A stretch of DNA of 64,000 bases from positions 62,001 through 126,000 of the forward strand of contig JAHJNN010000001.1 of assembly GCA_018820765.1 (NCBI GenBank). Reading direction: 5' to 3'. Below the pieces are notes generated by a model. The model ran no database searches and was not told the DNA's origin. It saw only the letters and a program-made list of their open reading frames with translations. Below are positions 28,782 to 39,461 of the stretch, one piece after another. Within the stretch, counting starts at the first letter, position 1, and each line of letters opens with the position of its first letter. This stretch comes from Gammaproteobacteria bacterium (GTDB lineage Bacteria; Pseudomonadota; Gammaproteobacteria; Burkholderiales; Thiobacillaceae). Both the position numbers and the translations under genes were made by a program.

Positions 28782-29452
28782 GGGGGCGTCTCCTGGTTGG
28801 ATGCGACGTCGGCCGGGCCGGTCTCGGCCAGCAGCGCGGCGCGGTTGCGGGCGAAATAATCGAGTGCCGCGCCGACCGCCTTGACCACTGCGCGCGGGGT
28901 GATGGTGGCGCCGGCGCGGGCGTCGAAGCGGCCGCCGTCCTTGGCGACCCGCCAATATCTGGGCACCGGATTCATGCGCGACTTGCCGACGAACTGCTCG
29001 ATCCACGGGCTTTTGGCGCGCTCGATGTAATCGCCCAGCCCCGGGGTTTCGCGGTGTGCGGTGACGCGCACCCCGGTCACGCTGCCGTCGACGTCGATGC
29101 CGATCAGCAGGGCGATGTCGCCGCCGTAGCCGTCCGGCGCGATGGCTTCCAGCACCACGGCGGTGATCGATTCGCCGCGCCGTGCGATCCACATCGCCGA
29201 GGGCTGGCGCGTGCCCAGCGACGCGTCCGGCGGCACGCTCTGCTGGCTGGCGAGCAGGTCGTTGTCATACAGCGCGGGCGGCAGCACCTGGTTCAGCAGC
29301 GCCCGCTTTTCGGCCTGCCGGCTACGCTCGATGGTGGGCTCCGTGCGGGCGAAGGTGAAGCTCAGCAGCGCGGTGGCGACCAGCGCGAAGGCGAACAGGA
29401 TCACCCCGGTGCGCAGGGCATTGCGGCCGGCGGCCTTGAGCAGGCTGATCAC
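28778..29452 (-). CDS. rnfG: Electron transport complex subunit RnfG
   Basis: 224 aa starting at GTG 29452, which overlaps the rnfD stop (GTGA). One N-terminal membrane helix (GVILFAFALVATALLSF) precedes a periplasmic FMN-binding domain. AGATITPRAVV matches the (S/T)GAT-type site where FMN is covalently attached by ApbE. The start in the track is an artefact of a long open frame. Confidence 0.94.
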   Translation of the reverse strand: MISLLKAAGRNALRTGVILFAFALVATALLSFTFARTEPTIERSRQAEKRALLNQVLPPALYDNDLLASQQSVPPDASLGTRQPSAMWIARRGESITAVVLEAIAPDGYGGDIALLIGIDVDGSVTGVRVTAHRETPGLGDYIERAKSPWIEQFVGKSRMNPVPRYWRVAKDGGRFDARAGATITPRAVVKAVGAALDYFARNRAALLAETGPADVASNQETPP

Positions 29453-30486
29453 GCCGGCGGCTCCTTGCCGCGGCGGGGAGCGACCCCGTAGACGCGCGGC
29501 TGGGTCCAGGCGTCGATCAGCGGCACGGCAAGGTTCATCAGCAGGATCGCGAAGGCCACCCCGTCCGGGTAGCCGCCCCAGGTGCGGATGACGATGGTGA
29601 GCAGGCCGGCGCCGAAGCCGAAGATCAGCTTGCCGCGCGGCGTGGTGGCGCCCGACACCGGGTCGGTGGCGATGAAGAAGGCGCCCAGCATCACCGACGG
29701 CGCGAACAGGTGGAACCAGGGCGCGCCGAAGCGGCCGGCGTCGAAGAAATGCAGGAAGCCGGCGGCCAGCCAGATGCCGGCGAGGAAGGCCAGCGGCACC
29801 TGCCAGCTGATGATGCGCAGCGCCCACAGTGCAAGGCCGCCGAGCAGGAAGGCGCCCGCCAGCCATTCGAAGCCGATGCCGCCATAGTGGCCGAAGATCG
29901 GCTGCGTCATGATCTCGTCCACCGTGTACTGCTGCAGCAGTCCGGTTCGCAGCGCATCCAGCGGGGTGGCCATGGTCACCGCGTCGAGCATGGCCTTCGG
30001 CAGGTCGCCGCCGAAAATCACGCTCGCGCTTTGCGCCAGCGTGAGCGGGGTGGCGGTGAGCGAGAGCGGGCCCGCCCACTGCGTCATCTGCACCGGGAAG
30101 GACACGATCAGCACCGCGTAGCCGACCATCGCCGGGTTGAAAATGTTCTGCCCCAGTCCGCCGTACAGATGCTTGGCCACCACGATGGCGAACAGCGTGC
30201 CGGTGACGATCAGCCACCACGGCGCCAGCGTGGGCAGCGACAGCGCCAGCAGCCAGGCGGTGACGATGGCGGAGAGATCGGTGAGGAAGGGTTTCGCCGG
30301 ATAGCCGCGCGCCTTCAGCATCGCTGCTTCGGCCGCCAGCGCGGTGGCGGTGGCGAGCGACAGCGTGATCAGGATGCCCGGACCGAACAGCCAGACGCTC
30401 GCCGCGATGCCGGGGAGCAGCGCGGCCAGCACCCAGGCCATGACCTGGGTGACGCTGCTGCGATCAAGAACAAAAGGAGCGGGCAT
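29449..30486 (-). CDS. rnfD: Electron transport complex subunit RnfD
   Basis: 345 aa, about nine membrane helices. VSGATTPRGKLIFGFGAG carries the SGAT motif for covalent FMN. NPAMVGYAVLIVSFPVQMTQW is typical of the NqrB/RnfD family. It overlaps rnfC by one base (TGATG). Confidence 0.96.
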   Translation of the reverse strand: MPAPFVLDRSSVTQVMAWVLAALLPGIAASVWLFGPGILITLSLATATALAAEAAMLKARGYPAKPFLTDLSAIVTAWLLALSLPTLAPWWLIVTGTLFAIVVAKHLYGGLGQNIFNPAMVGYAVLIVSFPVQMTQWAGPLSLTATPLTLAQSASVIFGGDLPKAMLDAVTMATPLDALRTGLLQQYTVDEIMTQPIFGHYGGIGFEWLAGAFLLGGLALWALRIISWQVPLAFLAGIWLAAGFLHFFDAGRFGAPWFHLFAPSVMLGAFFIATDPVSGATTPRGKLIFGFGAGLLTIVIRTWGGYPDGVAFAILLMNLAVPLIDAWTQPRVYGVAPRRGKEPPA

Positions 30487-32150
30487 CAGGGATTCTCTTC
30501 GGGTTCCAGCGGCTGGCGCGCCAGTGCGCGGATTTTAGCCCGGCGTGCCTCGATTTCCTCGATCTCGTGCTGCTTGTCGGGCGGCAGGTGGTCGACGTTC
30601 TTCGGTTCGACCCCGGCCTTTTTCGCCTGCGCGCGCGCCAGCGCGGCGGCGATCAGCGCCTTCTTGGCGTCGGCGTCGGGGGCGCCCGAAGCCGAGGGAT
30701 CGGCGGCGAGTTCGGCGCGCTTGGCCTGCGCCTTGGCAGCGAGCTTCTCGGCCTTTTCCTTTTTCTCGCGCTCCAGCCGGAACTGGCGGAACTCGTGGCG
30801 CTCGCGCGCCAGGTCGGATGCGCGCTTCTCTTTCTCGCGTGCCCAGATTTCGCTCTTGGCATAGCGATAGAAATCGACCAGCGGAATGTGGCTGGGGCAG
30901 ACGTAGCTGCAGCAGCCGCATTCGATGCAGTCGAACAGGCTGTATTCCTGCGCGCGGCCGAAGTCGCCCGCCTTGGCGAAGCGGAACAGTTCCTGCGGCT
31001 GCAGCACGGCGGGACAGGCGTCGGCGCAGCGGGTGCAGCGGATGCACGGCAGCGCCTTCGGCAGCGGCGGAAACAGTTCGTTCGACTGCACCAGGATGCA
31101 GTTGGTGGCCTTGACCACCGGCACCTCCGGATCGGGCATCGGCATGCCCATCATCGGCCCACCCATCAGTACGCCGGTGGTGCCCTCGCGGTCGCCCGCG
31201 AGGGTGATCAGCGCGTGCATCGGGGTGCCGATCAGCACCTCGACATTCTGCGGGCGCAGCACGTGGCCGGTGACGGTGACCAGGCGCGAGATCAGCGGTT
31301 CGCCATGGTGCACCGCGCGCGCCAGCGCATGGGCGGTGCCGACGTTGAACACCTGGATGCCGATGTCGGTGGACAGCTTGCCGGACGGAACCTGCTTGCC
31401 GGTGAGTGTCTCGATCAGCTGCTTGGCGCCGCCGCCGGGGTAGATCGCAGGAACCGCGACCACCTCCACCGCGAAATCCAGCTTCGCGGCAGCGGAGCGC
31501 ATTGAATCCAGCGCCTCGGGCTTGTTGTCCTCGATGCCGACCAGGATTTCCGTGCTGCCCAATAAATGCCGCATCACCGCCACGCCCTGCAGGATGTCGT
31601 CGGCGTGGGTGCGCATCAGCACGTCGTCGCAGGTGATCCACGGCTCGCATTCGCCGCCGTTGACGATCAGCGTGGGGCAGGGGTGGGTCGCGCCGGGGTC
31701 GAGCTTGACCGCGCTGGGAAACACCGCGCCGCCGAGGCCGGCCAGGCCCAGGTCGCGCAGCCGCAGGCGCAGGTCGGCCGGCGTCATCGTGCGGTAGTCG
31801 AGCGGGGCGTGGGCGATCCATTCGTCGCGGCCGTCGGTTTCGATCGTGATGCATTCGTCCGGCAGGCCCGAGGCGTGCGGCACGACGGCGGGGCCGATTG
31901 CGCTGACGACGCCGGAACTCGACGCATGCACGGCGGCGGAGATATAGCCGTCCGCGGCGCCGATCAGCTGGCCTTTCAGCACCCGCTCGCCCACCTCGAC
32001 CACCGGCTTGGCCGGGGTGCCGATGTGCTGGCGCAGCGGGATGACGAGCTTTTTCGGCAGCGGCGCGGCGTGAACCGGGCGCGTGTTCGATTCGGCCTTG
32101 TGCCCGGGCGGATGCACCCCACCCTTGAAGCTGAAGAGTGTGCGGCTCAT
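30486..32150 (-). CDS. rnfC: Electron transport complex subunit RnfC
   Basis: 554 aa from ATG 32150 (the track frame runs on antisense into rnfB). N-terminal RnfC barrel [23 protein letters not shown]-binding [14 protein letters not shown] and [22 protein letters not shown]; two 4Fe-4S motifs, [12 protein letters not shown] and [13 protein letters not shown] charged Ala/Lys/Glu-rich tail (about 440-550) is typical of proteobacterial RnfC. It is the NADH-oxidising subunit. Confidence 0.96.
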   Translation of the reverse strand: MSRTLFSFKGGVHPPGHKAESNTRPVHAAPLPKKLVIPLRQHIGTPAKPVVEVGERVLKGQLIGAADGYISAAVHASSSGVVSAIGPAVVPHASGLPDECITIETDGRDEWIAHAPLDYRTMTPADLRLRLRDLGLAGLGGAVFPSAVKLDPGATHPCPTLIVNGGECEPWITCDDVLMRTHADDILQGVAVMRHLLGSTEILVGIEDNKPEALDSMRSAAAKLDFAVEVVAVPAIYPGGGAKQLIETLTGKQVPSGKLSTDIGIQVFNVGTAHALARAVHHGEPLISRLVTVTGHVLRPQNVEVLIGTPMHALITLAGDREGTTGVLMGGPMMGMPMPDPEVPVVKATNCILVQSNELFPPLPKALPCIRCTRCADACPAVLQPQELFRFAKAGDFGRAQEYSLFDCIECGCCSYVCPSHIPLVDFYRYAKSEIWAREKEKRASDLARERHEFRQFRLEREKKEKAEKLAAKAQAKRAELAADPSASGAPDADAKKALIAAALARAQAKKAGVEPKNVDHLPPDKQHEIEEIEARRAKIRALARQPLEPEENP

Positions 32151-32698
32151 GACACTTTTTTCAGCATCACCACCGGAGCCTTCCATTTCCAGTGCGGCAG
32201 ATCCTCGGCGATCGGCACCATGGTGATGCAGTCGACCGGGCAGGGCGGCAGGCACAGTTCGCAGCCGGTGCATTCGGCGGCGATGATGGTGTGCATCTGC
32301 TTGGCGGCGCCGGAGATGGCGTCGACCGGGCAGGCCTGGATGCACAGGGTGCAGCCGATGCAGGTGTTCTCGTCGATGAAGGCCACCGACTTCGGCTTCG
32401 GCGTGCCGTGGGATTCGTCGAGCGCTTTGGGTTCGACGCCCAGGAGTTCGGCCAGCTTCTTCACCCCCTCCTCGCCGCCCGGCGGACACTGGTTGATGTC
32501 GGCCTCGCCCCGGGCGATCGCCTCGGCATAGGGCCGGCAGCCGGGAAAGCCGCACTGGCCGCACTGCGTCTGCGGCAGGATGGCGTCGATCTTTTCCGCC
32601 AGCGGATTGCCTTCCACCTTGAAGCGGATCGCCGACCAGCCGAGCACCAGGCCGATCACGACCGCGATGGCGACCATCACCCAGATCGCGGTCAGCAT
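32147..32698 (-). CDS. rnfB: Electron transport complex subunit RnfB
   Basis: 183 aa from ATG 32698. One N-terminal helix, then [16 protein letters not shown] (4Fe-4S) and two ferredoxin motifs, [16 protein letters not shown] and [16 protein letters not shown]. It passes electrons between ferredoxin and the complex. It overlaps rnfC by four bases. The upstream 30 residues of the track frame look like non-coding repeat. Confidence 0.95.
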   Translation of the reverse strand: MLTAIWVMVAIAVVIGLVLGWSAIRFKVEGNPLAEKIDAILPQTQCGQCGFPGCRPYAEAIARGEADINQCPPGGEEGVKKLAELLGVEPKALDESHGTPKPKSVAFIDENTCIGCTLCIQACPVDAISGAAKQMHTIIAAECTGCELCLPPCPVDCITMVPIAEDLPHWKWKAPVVMLKKVS

Positions 32699-32729
32699 GA
32701 TCCTGGAAACCTCGGTTGGGCGTGCCCGA

Positions 32730-32827
32730 TGACGTGTTCGGGCGTGTGGATGGCGCGAAGCGACAACGCGGCAGGCTGATGCCTGCAAGGCGGAGCGACA
32801 AAGCCAGACGCATGTCCGAACGCGTCA
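32730..32827. repeat. Imperfect hairpin between rnfA and rnfB
   Basis: Outer arms TGACGTGTTCGG and CCGAACGCGTCA pair imperfectly, and an inner GCAGGC-TGAT-GCCTGC stem is perfect. It accounts for most of the unusual 241-base gap between rnfB and rnfA, whose other operon junctions overlap. It could be a dispersed repeat or an mRNA-stability element. Confidence 0.55.
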
Positions 32828-32939
32828 GCGGGTGCGTAGCGGTGCTTGACTGGGCGAGAACAACAATCGAAAGCACAGGCGCTTGTCTTCGTGCGGGCTT
32901 TCTTGATCATGATCGAGCGGTCAACCGGGGTTTGCAGGA

Positions 32940-33515
32940 TCACTTGACCAGCCCGGAGAAGCCCATGAAGGCGAGCGACATCAGGCCGGCGGTGATCATT
33001 GCGATGCTGGTGCCCTTGAACGGCGACGGCACGTCACAGGTATCGAGGCGTTCGCGGATGCCGGCAAACAGGATCAGCACCAGGGTGAATCCGAGCGCCC
33101 CGCCGGCGCCGAAAAACAGCGACTCGACGAAGTTGTGCTGCGCCTGCACGTTGAGCAGCGGAATCCCCAGCACCGCGCAGTTGGTGGTGATGAGCGGCAG
33201 ATAGATGCCCAGCACCTGGTACAGCACCGGGCTGGTCTTGTGGATGAACATCTCGGTGAACTGCACGATGCCCGCGATCACCACGATGAAGGACAGCGTG
33301 CGCAGATAGAACAGCTCGGTGCCGAGCAGGTATTCGTTGATGAGATAGCTCGCGCCGGACGCCAGCGTCAGCACGAAGGTCGTCGCCAGACCCATGCTGA
33401 TCGATGTTTCCAGTCTTTTCGACACGCCCATGAAGGGGCACAGGCCAAGTATCTTGGCCATCACGATGTTGTTCACGAACACCGTGGAAATGAGGATGAG
33501 GATGTAGGTTTCCAA
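32940..33515 (-). CDS. rnfA: Electron transport complex subunit RnfA
   Basis: 191 aa, six helices: [38 protein letters not shown] and [19 protein letters not shown]. First gene of rnfABCDGE. The complex links ferredoxin and NAD to an ion gradient, commonly supplying low-potential electrons for nitrogen fixation or redox regulation. Confidence 0.96.
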   Translation of the reverse strand: METYILILISTVFVNNIVMAKILGLCPFMGVSKRLETSISMGLATTFVLTLASGASYLINEYLLGTELFYLRTLSFIVVIAGIVQFTEMFIHKTSPVLYQVLGIYLPLITTNCAVLGIPLLNVQAQHNFVESLFFGAGGALGFTLVLILFAGIRERLDTCDVPSPFKGTSIAMITAGLMSLAFMGFSGLVK

Positions 33516-33660
33516 AATGGGCTATCCGGCGCAATGCGACATTATCCGCCGCGGAGGGCGGGGGATTCAAGCTATTGTGGACAGGGGTATTGGGTCACGC
33601 TTGCTGCTGAGTCATTTCTACTGGCTTTCATGCATGTTATCGAGCAGCGTTGATGAGCCA

Positions 33661-36600
33661 GCTTCAAATCCGAGCCTCGTCGTGAGGCCGGGCGATGCCC
33701 GCATGTTCGGCTGGTCTCGTGCCATCGTCTACGTTTCAATCCGTGCCCGGCCGTGAGGCCGGGCGATGCTATCGGTAGCAAGCGCGGAAGATTTCACCGA
33801 TTTGCGTTTCAATCCGCGCCCGGCCGTGAGGCCGGGCGATGCGTGAGCCGGGGCGCACAGACCATGACTGAGAAAACGTTTCAATCCGCGCCCGGCCGTG
33901 AGGCCGGGCGATGCGACGGGCGAGGACGAGGAAAGCCGCCATAACCCGGTTTCAATCCGCGCCCGGCCGTGAGGCCGGGCGATGCGCAGCACGTCGTCCG
34001 CCTCGGCGCGGCGGTCGGTGTTTCAATCCGCGCCCGGCCGTGAGGCCGGGCGATGCCTGTCGTAACTGTAACTCAGGACAGGGCTCATCAGTTTCAATCC
34101 GCGCCCGGCCGTGAGGCCGGGCGATGCCGTAGGCCGTGATTGCCGGGGATGGGGTGAGGCTGTTTCAATCCGCGCCCGGCCGTGAGGCCGGGCGATGCGC
34201 ACTCGGACTGAGCCGAGGCGCGGCATCACAGTGGTTTCAATCCGCGCCCGGCCGTGAGGCCGGGCGATGCCCGATGCGGGTGTCGCACAGCCGACAGGGC
34301 TTGGAGTTTCAATCCGCGCCCGGCCGTGAGGCCGGGCGATGCCAGATGCCGGTGTCGCGCAGCCGACCGGACTGGGGGTTTCAATCCGCGCCCGGCCGTG
34401 AGGCCGGGCGATGCTCCAGCGTGCCGATGTAGAGCGGGCTGTGCACCATGTTTCAATCCGCGCCCGGCCGTGAGGCCGGGCGATGCCTGGCGAGGCGGTG
34501 GCGGCGGTTCATGTACCAGGGTTTCAATCCGCGCCCGGCCGTGAGGCCGGGCGATGCCTGCCGATGGCGATCTTGGTGGTGCTGGCCACCGGCTTGTTTC
34601 AATCCGCGCCCGGCCGTGAGGCCGGGCGATGCGCACCGCCTTGCTGGAGATGTGCGCGAGAACATAGAGTTTCAATCCGCGCCCGGCCGTGAGGCCGGGC
34701 GATGCAAGGAGAGCAGTGATGCCATTGGCCGCAGGCATGGGTTTCAATCCGCGCCCGGCCGTGAGGCCGGGCGATGCTGATGCCATAACCGCAACAATTA
34801 CCCCGGCAGATGTTTCAATCCGCGCCCGGCCGTGAGGCCGGGCGATGCGAGCAGCTGGCGCTCTACATCAAGGGGATCGTATGTTTCAATCCGCGCCCGG
34901 CCGTGAGGCCGGGCGATGCGCCTTCCGTCTTGCGGTGGGGTCAGGCGGACGTGGTTTCAATCCGCGCCCGGCCGTGAGGCCGGGCGATGCCTGCGTACTG
35001 TTGGGCGAGCTGCGGTAGTACGGTTGTTTCAATCCGCGCCCGGCCGTGAGGCCGGGCGATGCAAGGAGAGCAGTGATGCCATTGGCCGCAGGCATGGGTT
35101 TCAATCCGCGCCCGGCCGTGAGGCCGGGCGATGCTCATGGCAAAACGTTGCCGCTTCTCGGGCCATTGGTTTCAATCCGCGCCCGGCCGTGAGGCCGGGC
35201 GATGCATGCAGGCGCACGAGTCGGCCACGAACCGGGCGATGTTTCAATCCGCGCCCGGCCGTGAGGCCGGGCGATGCACGACTTCGAAGCCGCCGCCACC
35301 CCGGTTGGCGTGTTTCAATCCGCGCCCGGCCGTGAGGCCGGGCGATGCGCCAGCCGGACAGGTAGCCGGCCATCGCCACCGGGTTTCAATCCGCGCCCGG
35401 CCGTGAGGCCGGGCGATGCGCCGGGTCGCCGGCGTGCCAGATCCTGATCGCGGCGTTTCAATCCGCGCCCGGCCGTGAGGCCGGGCGATGCGTCTGGAAT
35501 GTCCTGCTGAGTAGCTGAAATATTAGGTTTCAATCCGCGCCCGGCCGTGAGGCCGGGCGATGCGCGGCGGCAAGGTTTGCGCTGGAAGGCGTAGCGAGGT
35601 TTCAATCCGCGCCCGGCCGTGAGGCCGGGCGATGCATGCCGCTCCCCTATGAAAACAGCACCAGCGGCGAGTTTCAATCCGCGCCCGGCCGTGAGGCCGG
35701 GCGATGCTGATGATGTCGCCCGAGCGCAGCGTCACGCCTGAGTTTCAATCCGCGCCCGGCCGTGAGGCCGGGCGATGCGATGCAGAAGGCGTTTGACCCA
35801 GCGAATCTGACGAAGTTTCAATCCGCGCCCGGCCGTGAGGCCGGGCGATGCCTCCTGACCTGGGACGCGAGCGCGGCAGCGATGAAGTTTCAATCCGCGC
35901 CCGGCCGTGAGGCCGGGCGATGCACTTCAAGGGTGCCTCCATTATCGGCGACACGATGTTTCAATCCGCGCCCGGCCGTGAGGCCGGGCGATGCGCACGA
36001 AATCGGCCCAGGAAAGATTCATCCGGGCGTTTCAATCCGCGCCCGGCCGTGAGGCCGGGCGATGCGGCAGCAGCCGCACGACGATAGTGGCGCTCATCAG
36101 TTTCAATCCGCGCCCGGCCGTGAGGCCGGGCGATGCGCAGGCCCGCCTTGGCGATGGTGTCGCGGAAGTCGTTTCAATCCGCGCCCGGCCGTGAGGCCGG
36201 GCGATGCCGGCATCGAGCACGCTGGACACGATGGTGTCGGCGTTTCAATCCGCGCCCGGCCGTGAGGCCGGGCGATGCTGGCGTTGTGTATGGGACCAGT
36301 CTCGGGCAAAACGTTTCAATCCGCGCCCGGCCGTGAGGCCGGGCGATGCCCTGGCGCGTTGTGCTAAAGTGCGCGCCGTGTGACGTTTCAATCCGCGCCC
36401 GGCCGTGAGGCCGGGCGATGCGCCGCCGCCAGCCCGCCGGCAGACAGCGCCAGCTTGTTTCAATCCGCGCCCGGCCGTGAGGCCGGGCGATGCCAAGCCG
36501 ACGCCATGGCGCGCCAGCAGGCCGAGAGTGTTTCAATCCGCGCCCGGCCGTGAGGCCGGGCGATGCGCGTTCTGTTTTCCTGGCCGCAGGCGGCCAAATC

Positions 36601-37285
36601 GTTTCAATCCGCGCCCGGCCGTGAGGCCGGGCGATGCGCAGATCGGGCGGCACTGCCCCCTCGCCCGGCATGTTTCAATCCGCGCCCGGCCGTGAGGCCG
36701 GGCGATGCGATGGGTACCACCGCCCGCCGAAGCCGAAGCTGAGGTTTCAATCCGCGCCCGGCCGTGAGGCCGGGCGATGCCTGGTCGATCAGGACATTGG
36801 AAACGGTGAGCGTCGCGTTTCAATCCGCGCCCGGCCGTGAGGCCGGGCGATGCATCCGCTTTCCGGTGAAGGCGTCGGCGAATTCGCGGTTTCAATCCGC
36901 GCCCGGCCGTGAGGCCGGGCGATGCCTGATTAAAGCCCATCCAGATGAATCTATACTTGACGTTTCAATCCGCGCCCGGCCGTGAGGCCGGGCGATGCTG
37001 CCTGAACGGCGCCCCGCACAACTACGAGCGGACGTTTCAATCCGCGCCCGGCCGTGAGGCCGGGCGATGCGCACGGGCATGTCAGGCGTGAACGTGGTGT
37101 CGCACGCGTTTCAATCCGCGCCCGGCCGTGAGGCCGGGCGATGCATCCCTGAGCCGTTTGTCTGGGGCTTTTACGATGGTTTCAATCCGCGCCCGGCCGT
37201 GAGGCCGGGCGATGCGCAATCATGCTCGCGTATTCGTACATGATTGAGGTTTCAATCCGCGCCCGGCCGTGAGGCCGGGCGATGC
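33661..37285 (-). CRISPR. Type I-C CRISPR array, 51 repeats and 50 spacers
   Basis: I located 51 repeats by hand. The consensus is 37 bases on the plus strand, starting GTTTCAATCC and ending GGGCGATGC. A 9-bp stem (CGCCCGGCC/GGCCGGGCG, loop GTGA) forms its core. On the minus strand it ends GGATTGAAAC, as type I-C repeats do. Spacers are 33-38 bases. The leftmost unit (33661-33698) is 38 bases and degenerate, and the second (33733) has one change. Degeneration at the left and cas2 at the right place the leader on the right, so transcription is leftward. Confidence 0.98.
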
Positions 37286-37463
37286 TCCACCACTGCAGTT
37301 TTTTGTTTGCAATGTGAAGTTTCTGCAGTTTGCGCGAACCTTGGGAAGGCGGCAACGATGCAGGAATCAGCAAGTTGCATCGCAATTGCCAGATTGTTAA
37401 AGAACAATGGGTTATCGTCTCCGCGAACGTGCCGGAAATATGTCTTCGATTGGGGTTCGCGCG
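37286..37463 (-). promoter_or_regulatory. CRISPR leader
   Basis: 178 bases between the first repeat and cas2, clearly less GC-rich than the array, with stretches such as TTTTTTGTTTGC and TTGTTAAAGAACAATGG. By position it should hold the array promoter and the Cas1-Cas2 integration signals. No convincing ORF. Confidence 0.75.
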
Positions 37464-37754
37464 TCATATGAGAAGCGGGCCATCGAAATCCACTGAGCGG
37501 AAGCAGCCGTGTTGTCTGACGCGAAGATCGACAGGTTCGGTGATGCGGTAAAAGCGCAGGTTGTCATGGTTTGCATCGATCTCGGCGAGTAAGTCGCGTT
37601 CGAGTTGTTCGAACTGCATTTCGTTGACGGTGCATTCGAAGACGGATTTTTGCACGCGTTGGCCGACGCGTTCGCAGGCCTTTGCGACACGGCGTAGGCG
37701 TTTGCGTCCGGCGGCGGTCTCGGTGGAGACGTCATAGGTGACGATGATGAGCAT
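37464..37754 (-). CDS. cas2: CRISPR-associated endoribonuclease Cas2 (type I-C)
   Basis: 96 aa beginning [41 protein letters not shown], the classic Cas2 ferredoxin-fold start with its conserved aspartate. With Cas1 it forms the spacer-integration complex. Last gene of the operon, three bases after cas1, and next to the leader. Confidence 0.97.
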   Translation of the reverse strand: MLIIVTYDVSTETAAGRKRLRRVAKACERVGQRVQKSVFECTVNEMQFEQLERDLLAEIDANHDNLRFYRITEPVDLRVRQHGCFRSVDFDGPLLI

Positions 37755-37757
37755 GGC

Positions 37758-38792
37758 TTATTTGGCCAGATAGGGCAGGTAGCCTTCCATTTCGCCGCGC
37801 AGGGTGCGCGCCATGAATCGTGCCTGAACGAAAGGCAGCAGGGCAAGAGGGAGTTTGGTTTCGGTGAGCGGGTGGGTGAGTTCTTCCTGCTTGCGTTCCT
37901 GCCAGGAGGTGACGACGGCACGGCGGCCACGGTCGTTCAGCATGACAGCGCCGCCCTCTCGCAGATCAAAGTCGCCGGGGCCGACTTGACCCCGGTTGAT
38001 GAGGGTGAGCGCCAGGCGGTCGCACAGTACGGCGCGGAATTCTTCCTGGAGGTCGAGCGCAAGCGCTGCACGGCCGGGACGAACGGCGTGCAGAAAGCCG
38101 AGTTGCGGATCAAGCCCGGCGGCTTCCAGCGCGGAACGGCAGTCATTCATGAGCATGGCGTAGAGGAAGGAAATTAGTGCATTGAAGCGGTCGAGCGGCG
38201 GTCGGCGGGTGCGGCCGTCGAGTTTGAAATGCGCGCGCATGGCGGGTTTGACGATGAGATTGACGGCTGCAAAGTAGCCGCGCGCGGCTTCGCCTTCGAC
38301 GCCGCGTAGTTCATCCAGCGTGGCAGTGACGGTTACTGCGCGCAGCGAGGCGGCAAGGTTGTCGGCGGCGCGTGTGAGCCGGGCCGCCTCTTGTTCGTCG
38401 GTCGCTTCGCGCGCGCCGCGCTGCAATACGCTGCGGCTGTTTTTGAGCTTGCCGGCGACCACGGCGCGGGCCAGCTCCAACGTGAAGGCTGGGTTGCCCG
38501 CTTGCTTATGCTGAGCCTGGCGCAGCAGGATGTTGCCGGAAACCGGACCTTCGAGCCGTGCCTTGAAACGGCCGCTGTCGTCCAGCAGAACCAGAGATTT
38601 ACCCTCGTCGGCCAGGCGGTGCATGAGCGCAGGCGAGACCATGACGTTGCCGAAACAGACCAGTCCGCCGACATGGTGCAGCGGCACCTGGAGTTTTTTC
38701 TCGCGCTCGACATCGATGCGCACGGTGGCGTTTTCCAGGTGGGCATACGCCTGCGGGGTCATGACGTAGAGGGTGTTTTGGATGGTGTGCAA
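37758..38792 (-). CDS. cas1: CRISPR-associated integrase Cas1 (type I-C)
   Basis: 344 aa. Metal-binding residues are visible in GVEGEAARGYF (Glu), QLGFLHAVRPGR (His) and LALDLQEEFR (Asp). The N-terminus MHTIQNTLYVMTPQAYAHLEN is typical of the I-C group. It integrates new spacers with Cas2. Confidence 0.98.
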   Translation of the reverse strand: MHTIQNTLYVMTPQAYAHLENATVRIDVEREKKLQVPLHHVGGLVCFGNVMVSPALMHRLADEGKSLVLLDDSGRFKARLEGPVSGNILLRQAQHKQAGNPAFTLELARAVVAGKLKNSRSVLQRGAREATDEQEAARLTRAADNLAASLRAVTVTATLDELRGVEGEAARGYFAAVNLIVKPAMRAHFKLDGRTRRPPLDRFNALISFLYAMLMNDCRSALEAAGLDPQLGFLHAVRPGRAALALDLQEEFRAVLCDRLALTLINRGQVGPGDFDLREGGAVMLNDRGRRAVVTSWQERKQEELTHPLTETKLPLALLPFVQARFMARTLRGEMEGYLPYLAK

Positions 38793-38793
38793 T

Positions 38794-39414
38794 TCATGCC
38801 TCCGGGTCGAACAGATCGTGTTTTTGTTGTCGCTGCCTGGTTTGGTCGGCGACGGCTTCAGGCTGGCAAATCTCTTTCAAGGAACATTCCCTGCATCGTG
38901 AATCGTTGACCGGTGGCGGTAGCGTGCCCGAGACAAGCATCGCGCGGATCGCATTTGCAGTGTCGATCACCCGTGCCTTCAGCTCCGGCGTGATGACGAC
39001 CTCGCGCCGCCGGTGGCTGCTGGCATGAAAGATCGCGCCCTTGGTCACCGGCCGGCCGAGCATGTCTTCCAGACACATGGCCTGCGCCGCGAGCTGCAGG
39101 TCGTCGTGCAGCTTTTGCCGCTTGGCGCCATGCTTGAACTCCACCGGGAACACCGTGCCGTCAGGATGAAACTCAACCAGGTCGGCCTTGCCGATGAGGT
39201 TGAGACGGTCGCTCCACAAAGGCAGCGCGCGTTCCACCCGCACGCCGGACTTAATCTCGTAGCCAGGCGTGTCAACCAGGTGGTGCACCGCCTGCCCACG
39301 CGCCGTGTGAATGTTGTCGGCAAATGCCTGCTCCAGATGAATCAGCCCGCACTGGCGTGGGCAATAGGCCCAGTGCTGGAGCGCGGAAAGGGGAATCGGG
39401 TCTGTTTCGGCCAT
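38794..39414 (-). CDS. cas4: CRISPR-associated exonuclease Cas4 (type I-C)
   Basis: 206 aa. The N-terminal ALQHWAYCPRQCGLIHLE and a C-terminal C-x2-C-x5-C-like group (SRCRECSLKEICQ) hold the iron-sulfur cluster. GKADLVEF and PVEFKHG carry the RecB nuclease Asp and Glu-x-Lys. Cas4 trims prespacers and selects the PAM end. It is separated from cas7 by a toxin-antitoxin pair on the other strand. Confidence 0.96.
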   Translation of the reverse strand: MAETDPIPLSALQHWAYCPRQCGLIHLEQAFADNIHTARGQAVHHLVDTPGYEIKSGVRVERALPLWSDRLNLIGKADLVEFHPDGTVFPVEFKHGAKRQKLHDDLQLAAQAMCLEDMLGRPVTKGAIFHASSHRRREVVITPELKARVIDTANAIRAMLVSGTLPPPVNDSRCRECSLKEICQPEAVADQTRQRQQKHDLFDPEA

Positions 39415-39461
39415 GATGCGAGTGCTACCATTCCAACAGGACGTTATTTCTGGAGCGCGTC

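Noticed and set aside
33729-37080. Many open frames on both strands rich in PGREAGR or ASPGLTAGRG
   Set aside because: They are the CRISPR repeats read as protein; no start signals and the repeat period explains them.
33500-37463. Possible tracrRNA or type II features near the array
   Set aside because: The cas genes and repeat form are clearly type I-C; no anti-repeat was needed or seen.
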